Assembly: GCF_001297775.1 (NCBI RefSeq)
Contig: NZ_LIFX01000014.1
Coordinates: forward strand, 1 to 64,000
Source: Trabulsiella odontotermitis
GTDB lineage: Bacteria; Pseudomonadota; Gammaproteobacteria; Enterobacterales; Enterobacteriaceae
Direction of reading: 5' to 3'
DNA: 64,000 nucleotides
Shown: positions 49,108 through 59,286 of the stretch, one piece after another
Layout of the letters: each line of letters starts with the position of its first letter
Position numbering within the stretch: position 1 is the first letter of the stretch
Notes under the pieces: generated by a model
Seen by the model: the letters and a program-made list of their open reading frames with translations, nothing else
The model's database searches: none
Told to the model about the DNA's origin: nothing
Program-made: the position numbers and the translations under genes

Positions 49108-49251
49108 ATGATGGAAATTGATCTCGATAAACTGGTATTTAGCGGGCTGGAAGAAGCCGAAGAACGTAACGCTGAACGACTGGAAGATGCCGATAAAAAG
49201 GCTCAGGAGATCATCGCTGACGACGACTGTGGCGATGCCTGCAAAATCTGA
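49108..49251 (+). CDS. Small acidic protein with CGDAC tail
   Basis: A 47-codon ORF (46 codons from the second ATG at 49111). The protein starts MEIDLDKLVFSGLEEAEER, is strongly acidic and helical in pattern, and ends in DDDCGDACKI with two cysteines spaced C-X3-C. It is followed directly by a strong terminator and has its own upstream region, which supports a real gene. I do not recognise a characterised family; the C-terminal cysteines could bind metal or form a disulfide. Confidence 0.65.
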   Translation: MMEIDLDKLVFSGLEEAEERNAERLEDADKKAQEIIADDDCGDACKI

Positions 49252-49253
49252 TG

Positions 49254-49289
49254 AAACAACAAACCGGCTGCCATGCCGGTTTGTTGTTT
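49254..49289. terminator. Bidirectional terminator after small acidic gene
   Basis: A 15-bp stem with arms AAACAACAAACCGGC and GCCGGTTTGTTGTTT, loop TGCCAT; acts for the small gene and for the convergent sulfatase gene. Confidence 0.92.
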
Positions 49290-49298
49290 TTAGCCGTA

Positions 49299-51275
49299 TT
49301 ACGGCGTGACGATGTTAAACCAGAACCCGAACGTGTCCATATAGCTCAGCATTTCGTTCAGTTTCGCGCTATTGCCTGTGATTTTCACCTCGCCCTTCTC
49401 TTCCGCCTGTTTCAGCGTCTCTTCTCCCAGGATAATCTTATTCAGCGTCGCACGATTGAGTGTGATCGTCGCATCAGCATTTTTCGCCTCCGCATTCGCT
49501 GTGTGATTTAGCACACCGTTTTCCAGTTCCAGCAGATACTTCCCGCCATCGTTGCCTAAATCGACATTAAAGACCGCTTTCGCCTCAGCCGCTTTTTCGC
49601 CGTTGATATGCACGGCGAGATAGTCGAAGAACATTTCCGGCGACATCGCCCGCACGGTATCGCCGCTGGCGGTGTTTGGTGTTGGCAACTTCTGTACGCC
49701 ATTGCGTAGTTCCTGCGCACCGGTCAGGTAGAAGTTACGCCACGGCCCGGATTCCGCCTGATAACCCAGCTGTTCCAGCGCATCAGCTTCCAGCTCCCTT
49801 GCCGCTTTGTTGTCCGGGTTGGCAAAGACCACTTTGCTCACCACCTGCGCCACCCAGCGGTAGTTCCCTTGCGCGAAATCCTCTTTGGCCTTCGTCATGA
49901 TGGCATCCGCGCCACCCATGTAATCGACATATTTCTTCGCGGCTTCCACCGGCGGCAGCTCGTCGAGCGTGGCCGGGTTACCATCAAACCAGCCGAGATA
50001 AAGTACGTAAGTCGCTTTCACGTCGTGGCTCACAGAGCCGTAATAGCCGCGGTTAGCCCAGGTGTTCGCCAGCGTCGGCGGCAGTTTGAAGTCAGCGGCG
50101 ATTTCATCACGCGTCTGCCCCTGATTCGCCATCCGCAGCGTCTGATCGTTGATATAACGATAGAGATCGCGCTGGCTCTTCATCAGCTTAACCACATTAT
50201 CGTTGCCCCAGGTGGGCCAGTGGTGCTGCGCCATAATAATCTCGGCTTTATCGCCCCAGCGCTGTACGGCTTCGTTAATGTATTTCGACCACGCCAGCGG
50301 ATCACGGATCTTCGCGCCGCGCAACGAGTAAGTGTTATGCAGCGTATGCGTCACATCCTCGGACGCTTCGATCATCTTCTTCTCTTCGACGTACCAGAGC
50401 ATTTCCGATGGTGCTTCAGAGCCTGGCGCCATCAGGAAATCGTAGGTCAGACCATCGATGGTCTCTTTCTGCCCGGTTCTGGTGATGTAGTCGGTCGGCG
50501 CAATCAGCGTGACGGTCCCTGCGGAGGTAGTGGTCCCCAGCCCGGCACCGACCTGCCCTTTAACATCCGGTTTCAGCAGGTTGCCATACATATAGCTGGC
50601 GCGACGGCTCATCACATTGCCCGCCATAATATTCTCGGACACCGCCTCTTCCATAAATCCGGCAGGCGCGTAAATTTTTACTTTCCCGGCTTTCACCTCG
50701 GCTTCATCAACTACGCCGCGTACGCCGCCATAGTGATCCACATGGCTGTGGGTATAAATCACCGCTACGACCGGTTTTTTACCCCGATGTTTGAAATAAA
50801 GATCCATCCCGACTTTGGCGGTTTCCGCCGACACCAGCGGATCGACCACCGTCACGCCTTCTTTCCCCTCAATAATCGTCATATTCGACAGGTCGAGGTT
50901 GCGGATCTGGTAAACACCGTCGGTAATTTCAAACAGACCGCTGATGTTGATCAGCTGCGCCTGACGCCAGAGACTGGGGTTAACCGAGTCCGGCGCTTTT
51001 TCGCCCTCTTTAATGAAAGCATATCTTTGCGGATCCCAGACCAGTTTGCCCTGCGCATCGTGAATCACGTCCGGCGGCAGTGCGGCAATAAATCCCTTAT
51101 GGGCGTTAGTGAAATCGGTATTGTCATTGAAAGGCAGTTGATTGAGTAAAGCATCATTTGCCGTTTTGGTGGCAGAGGTCGCGTCTTTCGGTTCCGTTTG
51201 CGCGAGTGATTGAAAAGAGATGCTGGTGAATAATCCAGCACACAAAAATGCGTAGACTATCTTATTCAATTTCAT
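49299..51275 (-). CDS. Exported alkyl/aryl-sulfatase (YjcS/SdsA1 family)
   Basis: Likely periplasmic hydrolase of alkyl sulfates such as dodecyl sulfate. The 658-residue protein has a signal peptide (AFLCAGLFTSISFQSLAQ) and an MBL domain with THSHVDHYGG (His176, His178, Asp180, His181) and later metal-site histidines in AQHHWPTWG. A helical dimerisation domain and a C-terminal SCP2-like domain (about 535-658) complete the SdsA1 plan. E. coli YjcS (661) has the same architecture at another locus. Downstream of the HbpS-like gene, same strand, gap 124 bp. Confidence 0.9.
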   Translation of the reverse strand: MKLNKIVYAFLCAGLFTSISFQSLAQTEPKDATSATKTANDALLNQLPFNDNTDFTNAHKGFIAALPPDVIHDAQGKLVWDPQRYAFIKEGEKAPDSVNPSLWRQAQLINISGLFEITDGVYQIRNLDLSNMTIIEGKEGVTVVDPLVSAETAKVGMDLYFKHRGKKPVVAVIYTHSHVDHYGGVRGVVDEAEVKAGKVKIYAPAGFMEEAVSENIMAGNVMSRRASYMYGNLLKPDVKGQVGAGLGTTTSAGTVTLIAPTDYITRTGQKETIDGLTYDFLMAPGSEAPSEMLWYVEEKKMIEASEDVTHTLHNTYSLRGAKIRDPLAWSKYINEAVQRWGDKAEIIMAQHHWPTWGNDNVVKLMKSQRDLYRYINDQTLRMANQGQTRDEIAADFKLPPTLANTWANRGYYGSVSHDVKATYVLYLGWFDGNPATLDELPPVEAAKKYVDYMGGADAIMTKAKEDFAQGNYRWVAQVVSKVVFANPDNKAARELEADALEQLGYQAESGPWRNFYLTGAQELRNGVQKLPTPNTASGDTVRAMSPEMFFDYLAVHINGEKAAEAKAVFNVDLGNDGGKYLLELENGVLNHTANAEAKNADATITLNRATLNKIILGEETLKQAEEKGEVKITGNSAKLNEMLSYMDTFGFWFNIVTP

Positions 51276-51399
51276 TCGTGCCTCAACTTGTTAGCATGAT
51301 TACGCATGATAACTATCAGACACGATTGATTATTCTGCCAGTTTACGAAAAGGATATATTCTTCAATATGGTGCCTCAGCAGAGGCACCTGGAATCGGG

Positions 51400-51873
51400 T
51401 TACAGTTTGACGCTATCAATCGCCTGCTGCGCACAGGCTTCGTCCAGATTACCGCCCGGCGCACCGCCGATACCAATCGCACCGATGACCTCATCACCCG
51501 CTTTCAGCGGCAGACCACCCGCCAGCAGCAGGAAGCCCGGGACATCACGCATGTTCTGCGCACCGGCATTGTTTTGCGCCGCGTCCATTACTTTGCCGGA
51601 GGCATTTTTGGTGCTGAGTGCGGTGAAGGCTTTCATTTCGCTGGCTTTAACCGTATGCGGACCGGCGTTATCGGTACGCTGCAGCGCTTTCACCACCCCG
51701 GCACGATCGACAACGGTCACGCTGACCTGGTAGTTTTTCGCCATACAGGCCTGCACGGCGGCGCTGGCAAGCTGATTTGCCTGCTCCAGGGAGATGTTTT
51801 TCTGTGTCAGCGTCGCCGCCTGCGCCATGCCAGTACCTGCCAGCAGCGCCGTTAATACCAGTAATTTTTTCAT
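51400..51873 (-). CDS. Exported GlcG/HbpS-family (DUF336) protein
   Basis: A 157-residue protein with a clear signal peptide (KKLLVLTALLAGTGMAQA), so the mature form of about 138 residues is periplasmic. The body is a whole DUF336 domain: SVTVVDRAGVVKALQRTDNA, HTVKASEMKAFTALS and VIGAIGIGGAPGG are its signature segments. Streptomyces HbpS, a secreted heme-binding protein, belongs to this family and works with the SenS-SenR two-component pair. Here the gene follows a two-component pair on the same strand, 89 bp after the regulator, which suggests a similar accessory sensor; heme binding is not shown. Confidence 0.85.
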   Translation of the reverse strand: MKKLLVLTALLAGTGMAQAATLTQKNISLEQANQLASAAVQACMAKNYQVSVTVVDRAGVVKALQRTDNAGPHTVKASEMKAFTALSTKNASGKVMDAAQNNAGAQNMRDVPGFLLLAGGLPLKAGDEVIGAIGIGGAPGGNLDEACAQQAIDSVKL

Positions 51874-51962
51874 CGCACGTCCTCGTTTCGTTGTTGACGT
51901 TATGATGCTAACCGGCGGCGCGAGAAAACGTTATTCGGTGCATTACGCAACTGACCTGGTAA

Positions 51963-52574
51963 TTATACGTATTGCAGTTTGTCGTGTTCGCGAATGGCCT
52001 GCACCAGGCTGGTCACGCCGAGTTTGCTGAAAATCGCCGCCCGGTGTGCTTCTACCGTCCGCGGCGACAGGTTCAGCCGCTGCGCCACCTCTTTGTTGCT
52101 GAGCCCGGCCATCAGTTCGTGTAAGACTTCGGTTTCCCGAACAGAAAGCGTGCTGAACAAGGTTCTGACGCGAACAAACTCCAGCCAGCCCGCCGCGCGC
52201 GTTTCACTTTCCGCAAAGGCGTTTTGCACGGTTTCAATCAGCCGATCGGCATCCAGCGGCTTGGTGAAAAACTCAAACACGCCATGATGAAACGCCCGGC
52301 GACAGGCGTCGATAGTGCCGTGTCCGGTCATCATCACCACCGGCAACAGTGGCCACGGCCAGACGCCCTCTTCCAGCCAGCTCAGGCCCCCTTTTCCTGG
52401 CATCCGCATGTCGAGCAGCAGACAGCCGGTCAGCGCGGTCTCGCGGTCATACTGTTGAGTGAACGCCTCAATGCTGGCGAAGGGCTCCACTGGCCAGTTC
52501 AGGGTCGAAAACAGAAACGTCAACGACTCCCGGATGGATTCATCGTCATCAATCAGATAAATGCGGTTATCCAT
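51963..52574 (-). CDS. FixJ/NarL-type response regulator
   Basis: A 203-residue regulator. The receiver domain (1-120) has the acid pocket DDDES, phospho-acceptor Asp55 in LLLDMRMPG, Thr83 and Lys105. A LuxR-type HTH occupies about 142-200 (LSVRETEVLHELMAGLSNKEVAQRL). The TtrR/FixJ/DctR class fits by length and order. Its start overlaps the sensor gene end by eight bases, so the pair is coupled. Target genes unknown; the HbpS-like and sulfatase genes downstream are candidates. Confidence 0.92.
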   Translation of the reverse strand: MDNRIYLIDDDESIRESLTFLFSTLNWPVEPFASIEAFTQQYDRETALTGCLLLDMRMPGKGGLSWLEEGVWPWPLLPVVMMTGHGTIDACRRAFHHGVFEFFTKPLDADRLIETVQNAFAESETRAAGWLEFVRVRTLFSTLSVRETEVLHELMAGLSNKEVAQRLNLSPRTVEAHRAAIFSKLGVTSLVQAIREHDKLQYV

Positions 52575-53895
52575 GGCGTGTCGTTCTCCCGTTTGCCAGT
52601 GTCAGACAGATTTCCGCCCCGCCTGTGGGCGCGTTATGCAGTGTGATGCTGCCATTCATGCGCAGCATCAGCGATTCCGTCAGCGTCATGCCGAGACCAA
52701 TGCCGCCAGCTCTGCCGCTGTAAAACGGCATTAGTGCCTGTTGCAGCGCCTCCGCCGTGAATCCTGGCCCGCCGTCGGTGATCACCACCTCAACGGTTTC
52801 TCCGACGGCATGGCTGTGAATATGCACCCAGGCGTTCTGCCGCTCCTGTTGCGCCTGAATAGCGTTGCTGAGCAGATTATGCAGCACCTGCTCCAGCCAC
52901 AGTTTATCGGCCAGCACCGTGCGGGCATCGTCGGCAAAGCGACTGGTGATGACGACATGCTCTGCCGTGTGCTCATGTTCGAGCAAATTCCCGACCCGCT
53001 GCCAGCTCTGCGCGAGATCAACCGTTGTCAGCGTCACCGGCTCCTGCACCACATGGGCGCGGAAGCGGGTTAACAGATCGCTGATGCGTTGAGTCTGCAC
53101 CCGTGCAGCGCTTAACGCCTGCATCGCCGCATCGGGCTGCTGATTTTTAAGCTGCCGCTCCGCGCCCTGGATCCACGTCTGAACGGCGGTCAGCGGCTGA
53201 TTGATCTCATGGACAATACCCGCGGTGATCTCACCAAGCGTATTCAGCCGGGCATGCTGATAATAATCGGCACGCTGCACCGCATTGCGTTGCTGTCGCC
53301 TCTGCCATACCAGCAAACCGCCTGCCGCCACCAGCAGCGCCCAGCCCACAGACAGCGCGACAAACGGCAGGAGCGGTACCTGCAGCCACGCCGGACGCGC
53401 CTCAGCCTCCAGCGAAAATGGTTGAAAATGTTGCGGGAAGGTACGCTGCCAGTGCCAGAAAGCGTCGATTTTCACCGGTGTCTCCGCCGGGCTCAGTCGC
53501 AGATAAAGCCGGGTGAATCGCGATACCGGGCCAAAGTAAGGCTCGAGATCAACCATCACCCGAATTTGCCGGTACGGGTTGTACAGCCAGTAACGAAACG
53601 CACTTACCGGCTCGACGCGGGCGGCGTCCAGCGCGCGGTGCTGCGTGGTTTCAAGCAGGCGGATCTGCGGAAATTTCTTCTGCAATTCGCTGAGAGATTC
53701 ATCGCCGTTCAGCAGCGGGATCACTGACTCGTTCTGCGTCAATGCGGCGCTGATACCGGAAAACAACGTGCTGAAATCCCTGTCAAGGCGCCAGTACTGG
53801 CGGCGGATCTGCTCAGCGTACAACAAGGCACAACCGAGCAGACATCCCACCAGCCAGATTACTAGGCACCGCCAGATAAACGGTCTGTAATTCAT
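52567..53895 (-). CDS. Membrane sensor histidine kinase
   Basis: A 442-residue kinase. Two helices (about 7-27 and 175-197) flank a periplasmic sensor of about 145 residues with no family that I recognise. The cytoplasmic part has the H-box VHEINQPLTAVQ (His229), the N-box NLLSNAIQAQ and G-boxes DGGPGF and GGIGLGMTLTES; the group is the DctB/TtrS/FixL type. Unlike TtrS, it has no PhnD-like binding-protein domain. It overlaps the regulator gene and follows the small fimbrial-like gene by 50 bp. Confidence 0.9.
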   Translation of the reverse strand: MNYRPFIWRCLVIWLVGCLLGCALLYAEQIRRQYWRLDRDFSTLFSGISAALTQNESVIPLLNGDESLSELQKKFPQIRLLETTQHRALDAARVEPVSAFRYWLYNPYRQIRVMVDLEPYFGPVSRFTRLYLRLSPAETPVKIDAFWHWQRTFPQHFQPFSLEAEARPAWLQVPLLPFVALSVGWALLVAAGGLLVWQRRQQRNAVQRADYYQHARLNTLGEITAGIVHEINQPLTAVQTWIQGAERQLKNQQPDAAMQALSAARVQTQRISDLLTRFRAHVVQEPVTLTTVDLAQSWQRVGNLLEHEHTAEHVVITSRFADDARTVLADKLWLEQVLHNLLSNAIQAQQERQNAWVHIHSHAVGETVEVVITDGGPGFTAEALQQALMPFYSGRAGGIGLGMTLTESLMLRMNGSITLHNAPTGGAEICLTLANGRTTRHG

Positions 53896-53945
53896 GACAT
53901 TGTTAATAGCACATCACCCGATTCATCGCCTCCCTTAATTCCTCG

Positions 53946-54257
53946 TCAGCGATACGAAACCACCAGCAACTGCAATTCCGGGTGTTTGTTCACCGGGAGC
54001 GACTGCACCGTGGCAATTGCCTTCGGCAAATGCGTGACGTCGTCCTGACTGAGATCCACCGCCCGGACATGATTGACACCTGCCCGCAGACAGGAAAACG
54101 TCGCCTGTACTGCGCCATCACGCGCCACGCTGCAGGCACCTTCAACAATTTTTCCGCGGAAATGGATGACCCCTGACAGGCCGTTGCCCGCCGCAACAAC
54201 AGCGGTGGAAAGAGAGAGAGCGGCCAGCGCCGCAGCAAACATGCGTAATTTTGTCAT
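53946..54257 (-). CDS. Small exported fimbrial-subunit-like protein
   Basis: A 103-residue protein with signal peptide (KLRMFAAALAALSLSTAVVAA). The mature start GLSGVIHFRGKIVEGACSV resembles the first strands of type 1 pilins, including the first Cys of the pilin disulfide; the partner Cys is in TFSCLRAG. It is about half the length of a normal pilin and has no chaperone or usher nearby, so it may be a remnant or a repurposed periplasmic protein. The ATG at 54257 is chosen to put the signal peptide first; 15 codons upstream are in frame but lack similarity. Confidence 0.7.
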   Translation of the reverse strand: MTKLRMFAAALAALSLSTAVVAAGNGLSGVIHFRGKIVEGACSVARDGAVQATFSCLRAGVNHVRAVDLSQDDVTHLPKAIATVQSLPVNKHPELQLLVVSYR

Positions 54258-54441
54258 TGTTGACCCCACATCCTGTGAGAAACGTCTGCGGCTCCCGTTC
54301 ATGGCGGTAGCCGCCCCTGGCGCGTCTTTTCATCTAAGGCAATTCTTACGACGCACTAAAACATTACATAAAAAAGGAGGACGCCAAAAGAATTAACCGC
54401 CGTTTTTGTGCAGTAACGACGGCGTTGCTCAGCTTTTGCAC

Positions 54442-54473
54442 CCCAACGGGTGATATTTTCATCACCCGTTGGG
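54442..54473. other. Strong stem-loop after ABC ATPase gene
   Basis: CCCAACGGGTGAT / ATCACCCGTTGGG, 13-bp perfect stem with a 6-nt loop, ten bases after the ATPase stop. No T run follows on either strand; a stability hairpin or a Rho-assisted end. Confidence 0.65.
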
Positions 54474-54482
54474 ATCTTACGG

Positions 54483-55214
54483 CTACAGCACTTTACTGAG
54501 GAAACTGGCAGTGCGAGGGTTCGATGGTGAAGTAAAGATGTGTTCAGGCGTGCCCTGCTCCTGAATAATACCGTTATCGATGAAAATCACCCGATCGGCC
54601 ACTTCCCGGGCAAAGCCCATTTCATGCGTCACGATCACCATCGTCATGCCATCGTTGGCGAGGTTTTTCATGACTTCCAGTACGTCACCGACCAGTTCGG
54701 GATCCAGCGCGGAAGTCGGTTCATCAAACAGCATGATGGACGGCTCCATCGCCAGCGCGCGGGCAATCGCCACCCGCTGTTGCTGCCCGCCGGACAGGCT
54801 GGAAGGCCAGGCGTCACGCTTCTCGCTCAGCCCGACTTTTTGCAGTAGCGCTTCGGCGCGCCCGACCGCTGCTGCACGCGTCATACCCTGCAGCATCACC
54901 GGTGCCATGATCAGGTTTTCCAGTACGGTCATGTGCGGGAACAAGTTAAAGCGCTGAAAGACCATGCCGACGCTTTCCCGCATTTTGTTGAGATCGGTTT
55001 TGCGATCGTGTACGGCAAAACCGTTCACCATCACCTCGCCTTCCGTTACCGATTCCAGCGCATTCATGCAACGCAGAAAGGTACTTTTCCCGGAGCCTGA
55101 CGGGCCGATAATACAGACCACTTCCTGCGGTTTGATCTCGCAGTCGATCCCGCGCAGAACGTGGGCGTCGCCAAAGTGTTTATGCAGATTCTTAATATTA
55201 ATCACTTTTGCCAA
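54483..55214 (-). CDS. Polar amino-acid ABC transporter, ATPase
   Basis: Cytosolic ATPase of 243 residues of the GlnQ/ArtP class. Walker A is [12 protein letters not shown], the signature is [15 protein letters not shown], Walker B is [12 protein letters not shown], and the switch His is in VIVTHEMGF. It overlaps the permease gene by 17 bases and is last in the three-gene operon. Confidence 0.95.
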   Translation of the reverse strand: MAKVINIKNLHKHFGDAHVLRGIDCEIKPQEVVCIIGPSGSGKSTFLRCMNALESVTEGEVMVNGFAVHDRKTDLNKMRESVGMVFQRFNLFPHMTVLENLIMAPVMLQGMTRAAAVGRAEALLQKVGLSEKRDAWPSSLSGGQQQRVAIARALAMEPSIMLFDEPTSALDPELVGDVLEVMKNLANDGMTMVIVTHEMGFAREVADRVIFIDNGIIQEQGTPEHIFTSPSNPRTASFLSKVL

Positions 55215-55956
55215 ACCTCATTTCCAGACGGTTAACCAGCTGCGCCAGCAGGAAGGTGATCACCCAGTAGACCAGCGAGATGGTCAGGTAGGGTTCCCAG
55301 TAGGTCGCGTACGCACCCGACACGGTGCGCGCCGCGTAGGCCAGATCCGCAAGACCGATGGCCGACGCGAGAGACGAATCCTTAACAATGGCAATCGCGT
55401 TATTACCCAGTGGCGGCAGAATGCGGCGAAACGCCTGCGGCAGGATCACTTTGCGCATGGTCTTCCACCACGGCATCCCCAGCGCGCGCGAGGCTTCCAT
55501 CTGACCTTTGTCGATCGACTGGATCCCGGCGCGGAAGATTTCAGAAACGTATGCCCCCGCGTTGAGGGTGATTGCCACAATACATGACAGGAAAGCGCCA
55601 TAGCTGGAGCGCAGCTCACGCGCCAGATCGGCGCTCATGATGCCGCTGGTGACCAGCAGGCCGTCGCGCGGATTAATAAACAGCGGCACCAGTGCAAAGT
55701 GCACCACCATGATCTGTACGAACAGCGGCGTACCACGAAAAGCGCTGACGTAAAAACGCACCGGGAACTGCACCAGATAGCGCAGGATATACTTCCACGG
55801 CCCGTGTTCGGCTTTCGCCATCCGCCCGAGGCCGAGGGTTAACCCCCACAACGTCCCGAGGATCACGCAGATGATGGTACATTTGATGGTCATCCAGGCG
55901 CCTTCCATAAACAGCGGCGCATATTCCTGAATGATTTCCCAACGGAATCCCGTCAT
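55198..55956 (-). CDS. Polar amino-acid ABC transporter, permease
   Basis: Inner-membrane permease of 252 residues of the HisMQ/GlnP family. About five helices; the EAA-loop region [29 protein letters not shown], seen here as [20 protein letters not shown], contacts the ATPase. A homodimer is expected, as only one permease gene is present. It follows the binding-protein gene by 66 bp. Confidence 0.94.
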   Translation of the reverse strand: MTGFRWEIIQEYAPLFMEGAWMTIKCTIICVILGTLWGLTLGLGRMAKAEHGPWKYILRYLVQFPVRFYVSAFRGTPLFVQIMVVHFALVPLFINPRDGLLVTSGIMSADLARELRSSYGAFLSCIVAITLNAGAYVSEIFRAGIQSIDKGQMEASRALGMPWWKTMRKVILPQAFRRILPPLGNNAIAIVKDSSLASAIGLADLAYAARTVSGAYATYWEPYLTISLVYWVITFLLAQLVNRLEMRFGKSD

Positions 55957-56022
55957 AAAATTTCCCTGTAAAAAGCGGCTGGCGCATCACCTGCGACAGC
56001 CGCACGAAGAAAAAGCAAAAAC

Positions 56023-56790
56023 TTACTCAGCCGGCAGTGTCGGTACGTTATCGTCAAACCAGGTTTTATAGATTTTAGCGTAGGTACCATCGGCGACGAT
56101 TTTCTTCAGACCGTCGTTGATTTTCGCCTGCAGTTCGGTGTTCCCTTTCGCCACCGCGATACCAAAATACTGGCGCTCAAATTTGGCGTCCGGTACCAGT
56201 TTGAACTGTTTTTCCGGGTGCTGTTTGATGTAGTACTTGACCACGCCAACGTCACCCACCGCTGCGCTGACGCCGTCTTCAAACAGCTCCTGCAGCATTA
56301 ACGGGGTGTTGTCGAAACGCTTGATCGCCGTGCTGTTTTTACCCAGAACATCAGAAACCACGATGTCGCCGGTGCTGGAGTTCACCACCCCGACCTTCTC
56401 GCTTTTCAGCGAATCAAGCGAGGTGACTTTGGAATCCGCAGGCACCACGATGGACTGTTCGGCCGGGAAGTATGGCGCGGAGAAATCCACCATCTGCTTA
56501 CGCTTGTCGGTGATCGTAATACCGGAAATGATGATATCGCGATCGCCGGACCCTAAGGTGGCGAAAATACCTTCCCACGGGGTGTTTATCAGCTTGATGT
56601 CAAAATTTTCCACTTTAGCGATGGCTTTAATGATATCGATATCAAAGCCTTCCAGCTGTTTCTGGCTGTTTTCAAACTCGAAAGGACGATAGGTGCCACC
56701 CGCCCCAACGACATAGGTTTCCTGTGCCGCATAAGCACTTCCGGCGAGAGTCGCCATCAGGAAGCACGCTTTCATCAACTTACTTATCAT
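56023..56790 (-). CDS. Polar amino-acid ABC transporter, periplasmic binding protein
   Basis: Type II binding protein of 255 residues (SBP_bac_3). A signal peptide (LMKACFLMATLAGSAYAA) precedes YRPFEFENSQKQLEGFDIDI and GITITDKRKQMVDFSAPYF, both typical of GlnH/ArtJ-type proteins. The ligand is probably a polar or basic amino acid; the sequence alone does not decide. The ATG at 56790 follows AAGGAG. A promoter with an ArgR-like box lies just upstream. Confidence 0.92.
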   Translation of the reverse strand: MISKLMKACFLMATLAGSAYAAQETYVVGAGGTYRPFEFENSQKQLEGFDIDIIKAIAKVENFDIKLINTPWEGIFATLGSGDRDIIISGITITDKRKQMVDFSAPYFPAEQSIVVPADSKVTSLDSLKSEKVGVVNSSTGDIVVSDVLGKNSTAIKRFDNTPLMLQELFEDGVSAAVGDVGVVKYYIKQHPEKQFKLVPDAKFERQYFGIAVAKGNTELQAKINDGLKKIVADGTYAKIYKTWFDDNVPTLPAE

Positions 56791-56815
56791 ACCCAACTCC
56801 TTTTTATGCATGTTG

Positions 56816-56862
56816 TTTGCATAAAAATACATTTATCCCGGCATCTATGCAATATTTATTGC
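56816..56862 (-). promoter_or_regulatory. ABC operon promoter with ArgR-like box
   Basis: On the minus strand, -35 TTGCAT (56852-56847), 17-bp spacer and -10 TATTTT (56829-56824). The 18-bp block at 56816-56833 fits the ARG box at 14 of 16 fixed positions, with two symmetric mismatches, and covers the -10. A GCAATA/TATTGC near-palindrome at 56849-56862 overlaps the -35. Confidence 0.45.
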
Positions 56863-57017
56863 TGGAAAGATCGCGCCAGTCACGGCTTCCTGCGCTGTTT
56901 TGCCTCGGATTTTGTTGCATAATCGGCAAAGAGTGAGGTTTATTCATTTTCCGGGCAAACTTTTCCGATGCCTGTTTTGAAACAGCGTTTTCATTTTTCT
57001 TTTGCAACGTAACATCG

Positions 57018-57052
57018 TATAATGCCCGCCGTTTCTTGATTGAAAGGTTTCA
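57018..57052 (+). promoter_or_regulatory. pykF promoter and Cra operator
   Basis: TATAAT at 57018-57023, then TGAAAGGTTTCA at 57041-57052, whose complement TGAAACCTTTCA differs from the Cra palindrome TGAAACGTTTCA at one base. It lies just after the expected start of transcription, fitting the Cra repression known for pykF. A leader of about 230 nt follows, with no gene. Confidence 0.75.
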
Positions 57053-57259
57053 GCAACTTGGACTGCCTATTTCAACAACTAAAAAAACGCCTCCAGCAGT
57101 GGGCTGAAACACGAGCACACATTCCTCAGCACGCTTTTTTGATGTCACCTATCCTTACAGCGTGGCATTACAACTTTCGTAACACAGGTTTGTCTCCCTG
57201 GCAGAGAGCCCGGAGAGCGAGATTTCCCCATTCTTCTCAACTTAAAGACTAAGACTGTC

Positions 57260-58672
<1,413 letters not shown>

Positions 58673-58700
58673 TAATTCACAGACGAATTAATTTGTTTAA

Positions 58701-58730
58701 AAAGCGCTCCCCGGAGCGCTTTTTTTATTC
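58701..58730 (+). terminator. Terminator after pykF
   Basis: AAAGCGCTCC / GGAGCGCTTT followed by TTTTTATT. Confidence 0.92.
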
Positions 58731-58908
58731 CCTTCGATAGCCACATTCAATAAAAAATCAAATCGGATTTTACTATTTAAGATAAGATTATCTAAGACGA
58801 ATCCGATGGAACGCGCCTGTTTTGACACAGTTTTTTCAGCGCTTATCGCAAAGTCGATGCTTCTTTGAGCGAACGATCAAAAATAAGTGCATTCCCATAA
58901 AAAAAATA

Positions 58909-58937
58909 TTCTCAACATAAAAAAGTTTGTGTAATAC
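58909..58937 (+). promoter_or_regulatory. lpp promoter
   Basis: -35 TTCTCA, 17-bp AT-rich spacer and -10 TAATAC, followed by the conserved lpp leader from GCTACATGG to GAGGGTATT. The pykF-lpp gap is AT-rich, as in E. coli, where lpp is among the strongest promoters. Confidence 0.75.
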
Positions 58938-58970
58938 TTGTAACGCTACATGGAGATTAACTCAATCTAG

Positions 58971-59219
<249 letters not shown>

Positions 59220-59236
59220 TAGTGCCTGTGTAATAG

Positions 59237-59264
59237 AATGGCGCACATTGTGCGCCATTTTTTT
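59237..59264 (+). terminator. Terminator after lpp
   Basis: AATGGCGCACA / TGTGCGCCATT followed by TTTTTTT. Confidence 0.92.
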
Positions 59265-59286
59265 TGCCCTTCGTTTCCCTTCCTGA

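Noticed and set aside
48178..56862. Salmonella SPI-2 or tetrathionate genes at the tRNA-Val site
   Set aside because: No type III secretion, ttrA, ttrB or ttrC gene is present; the kinase lacks the TtrS binding-protein domain.
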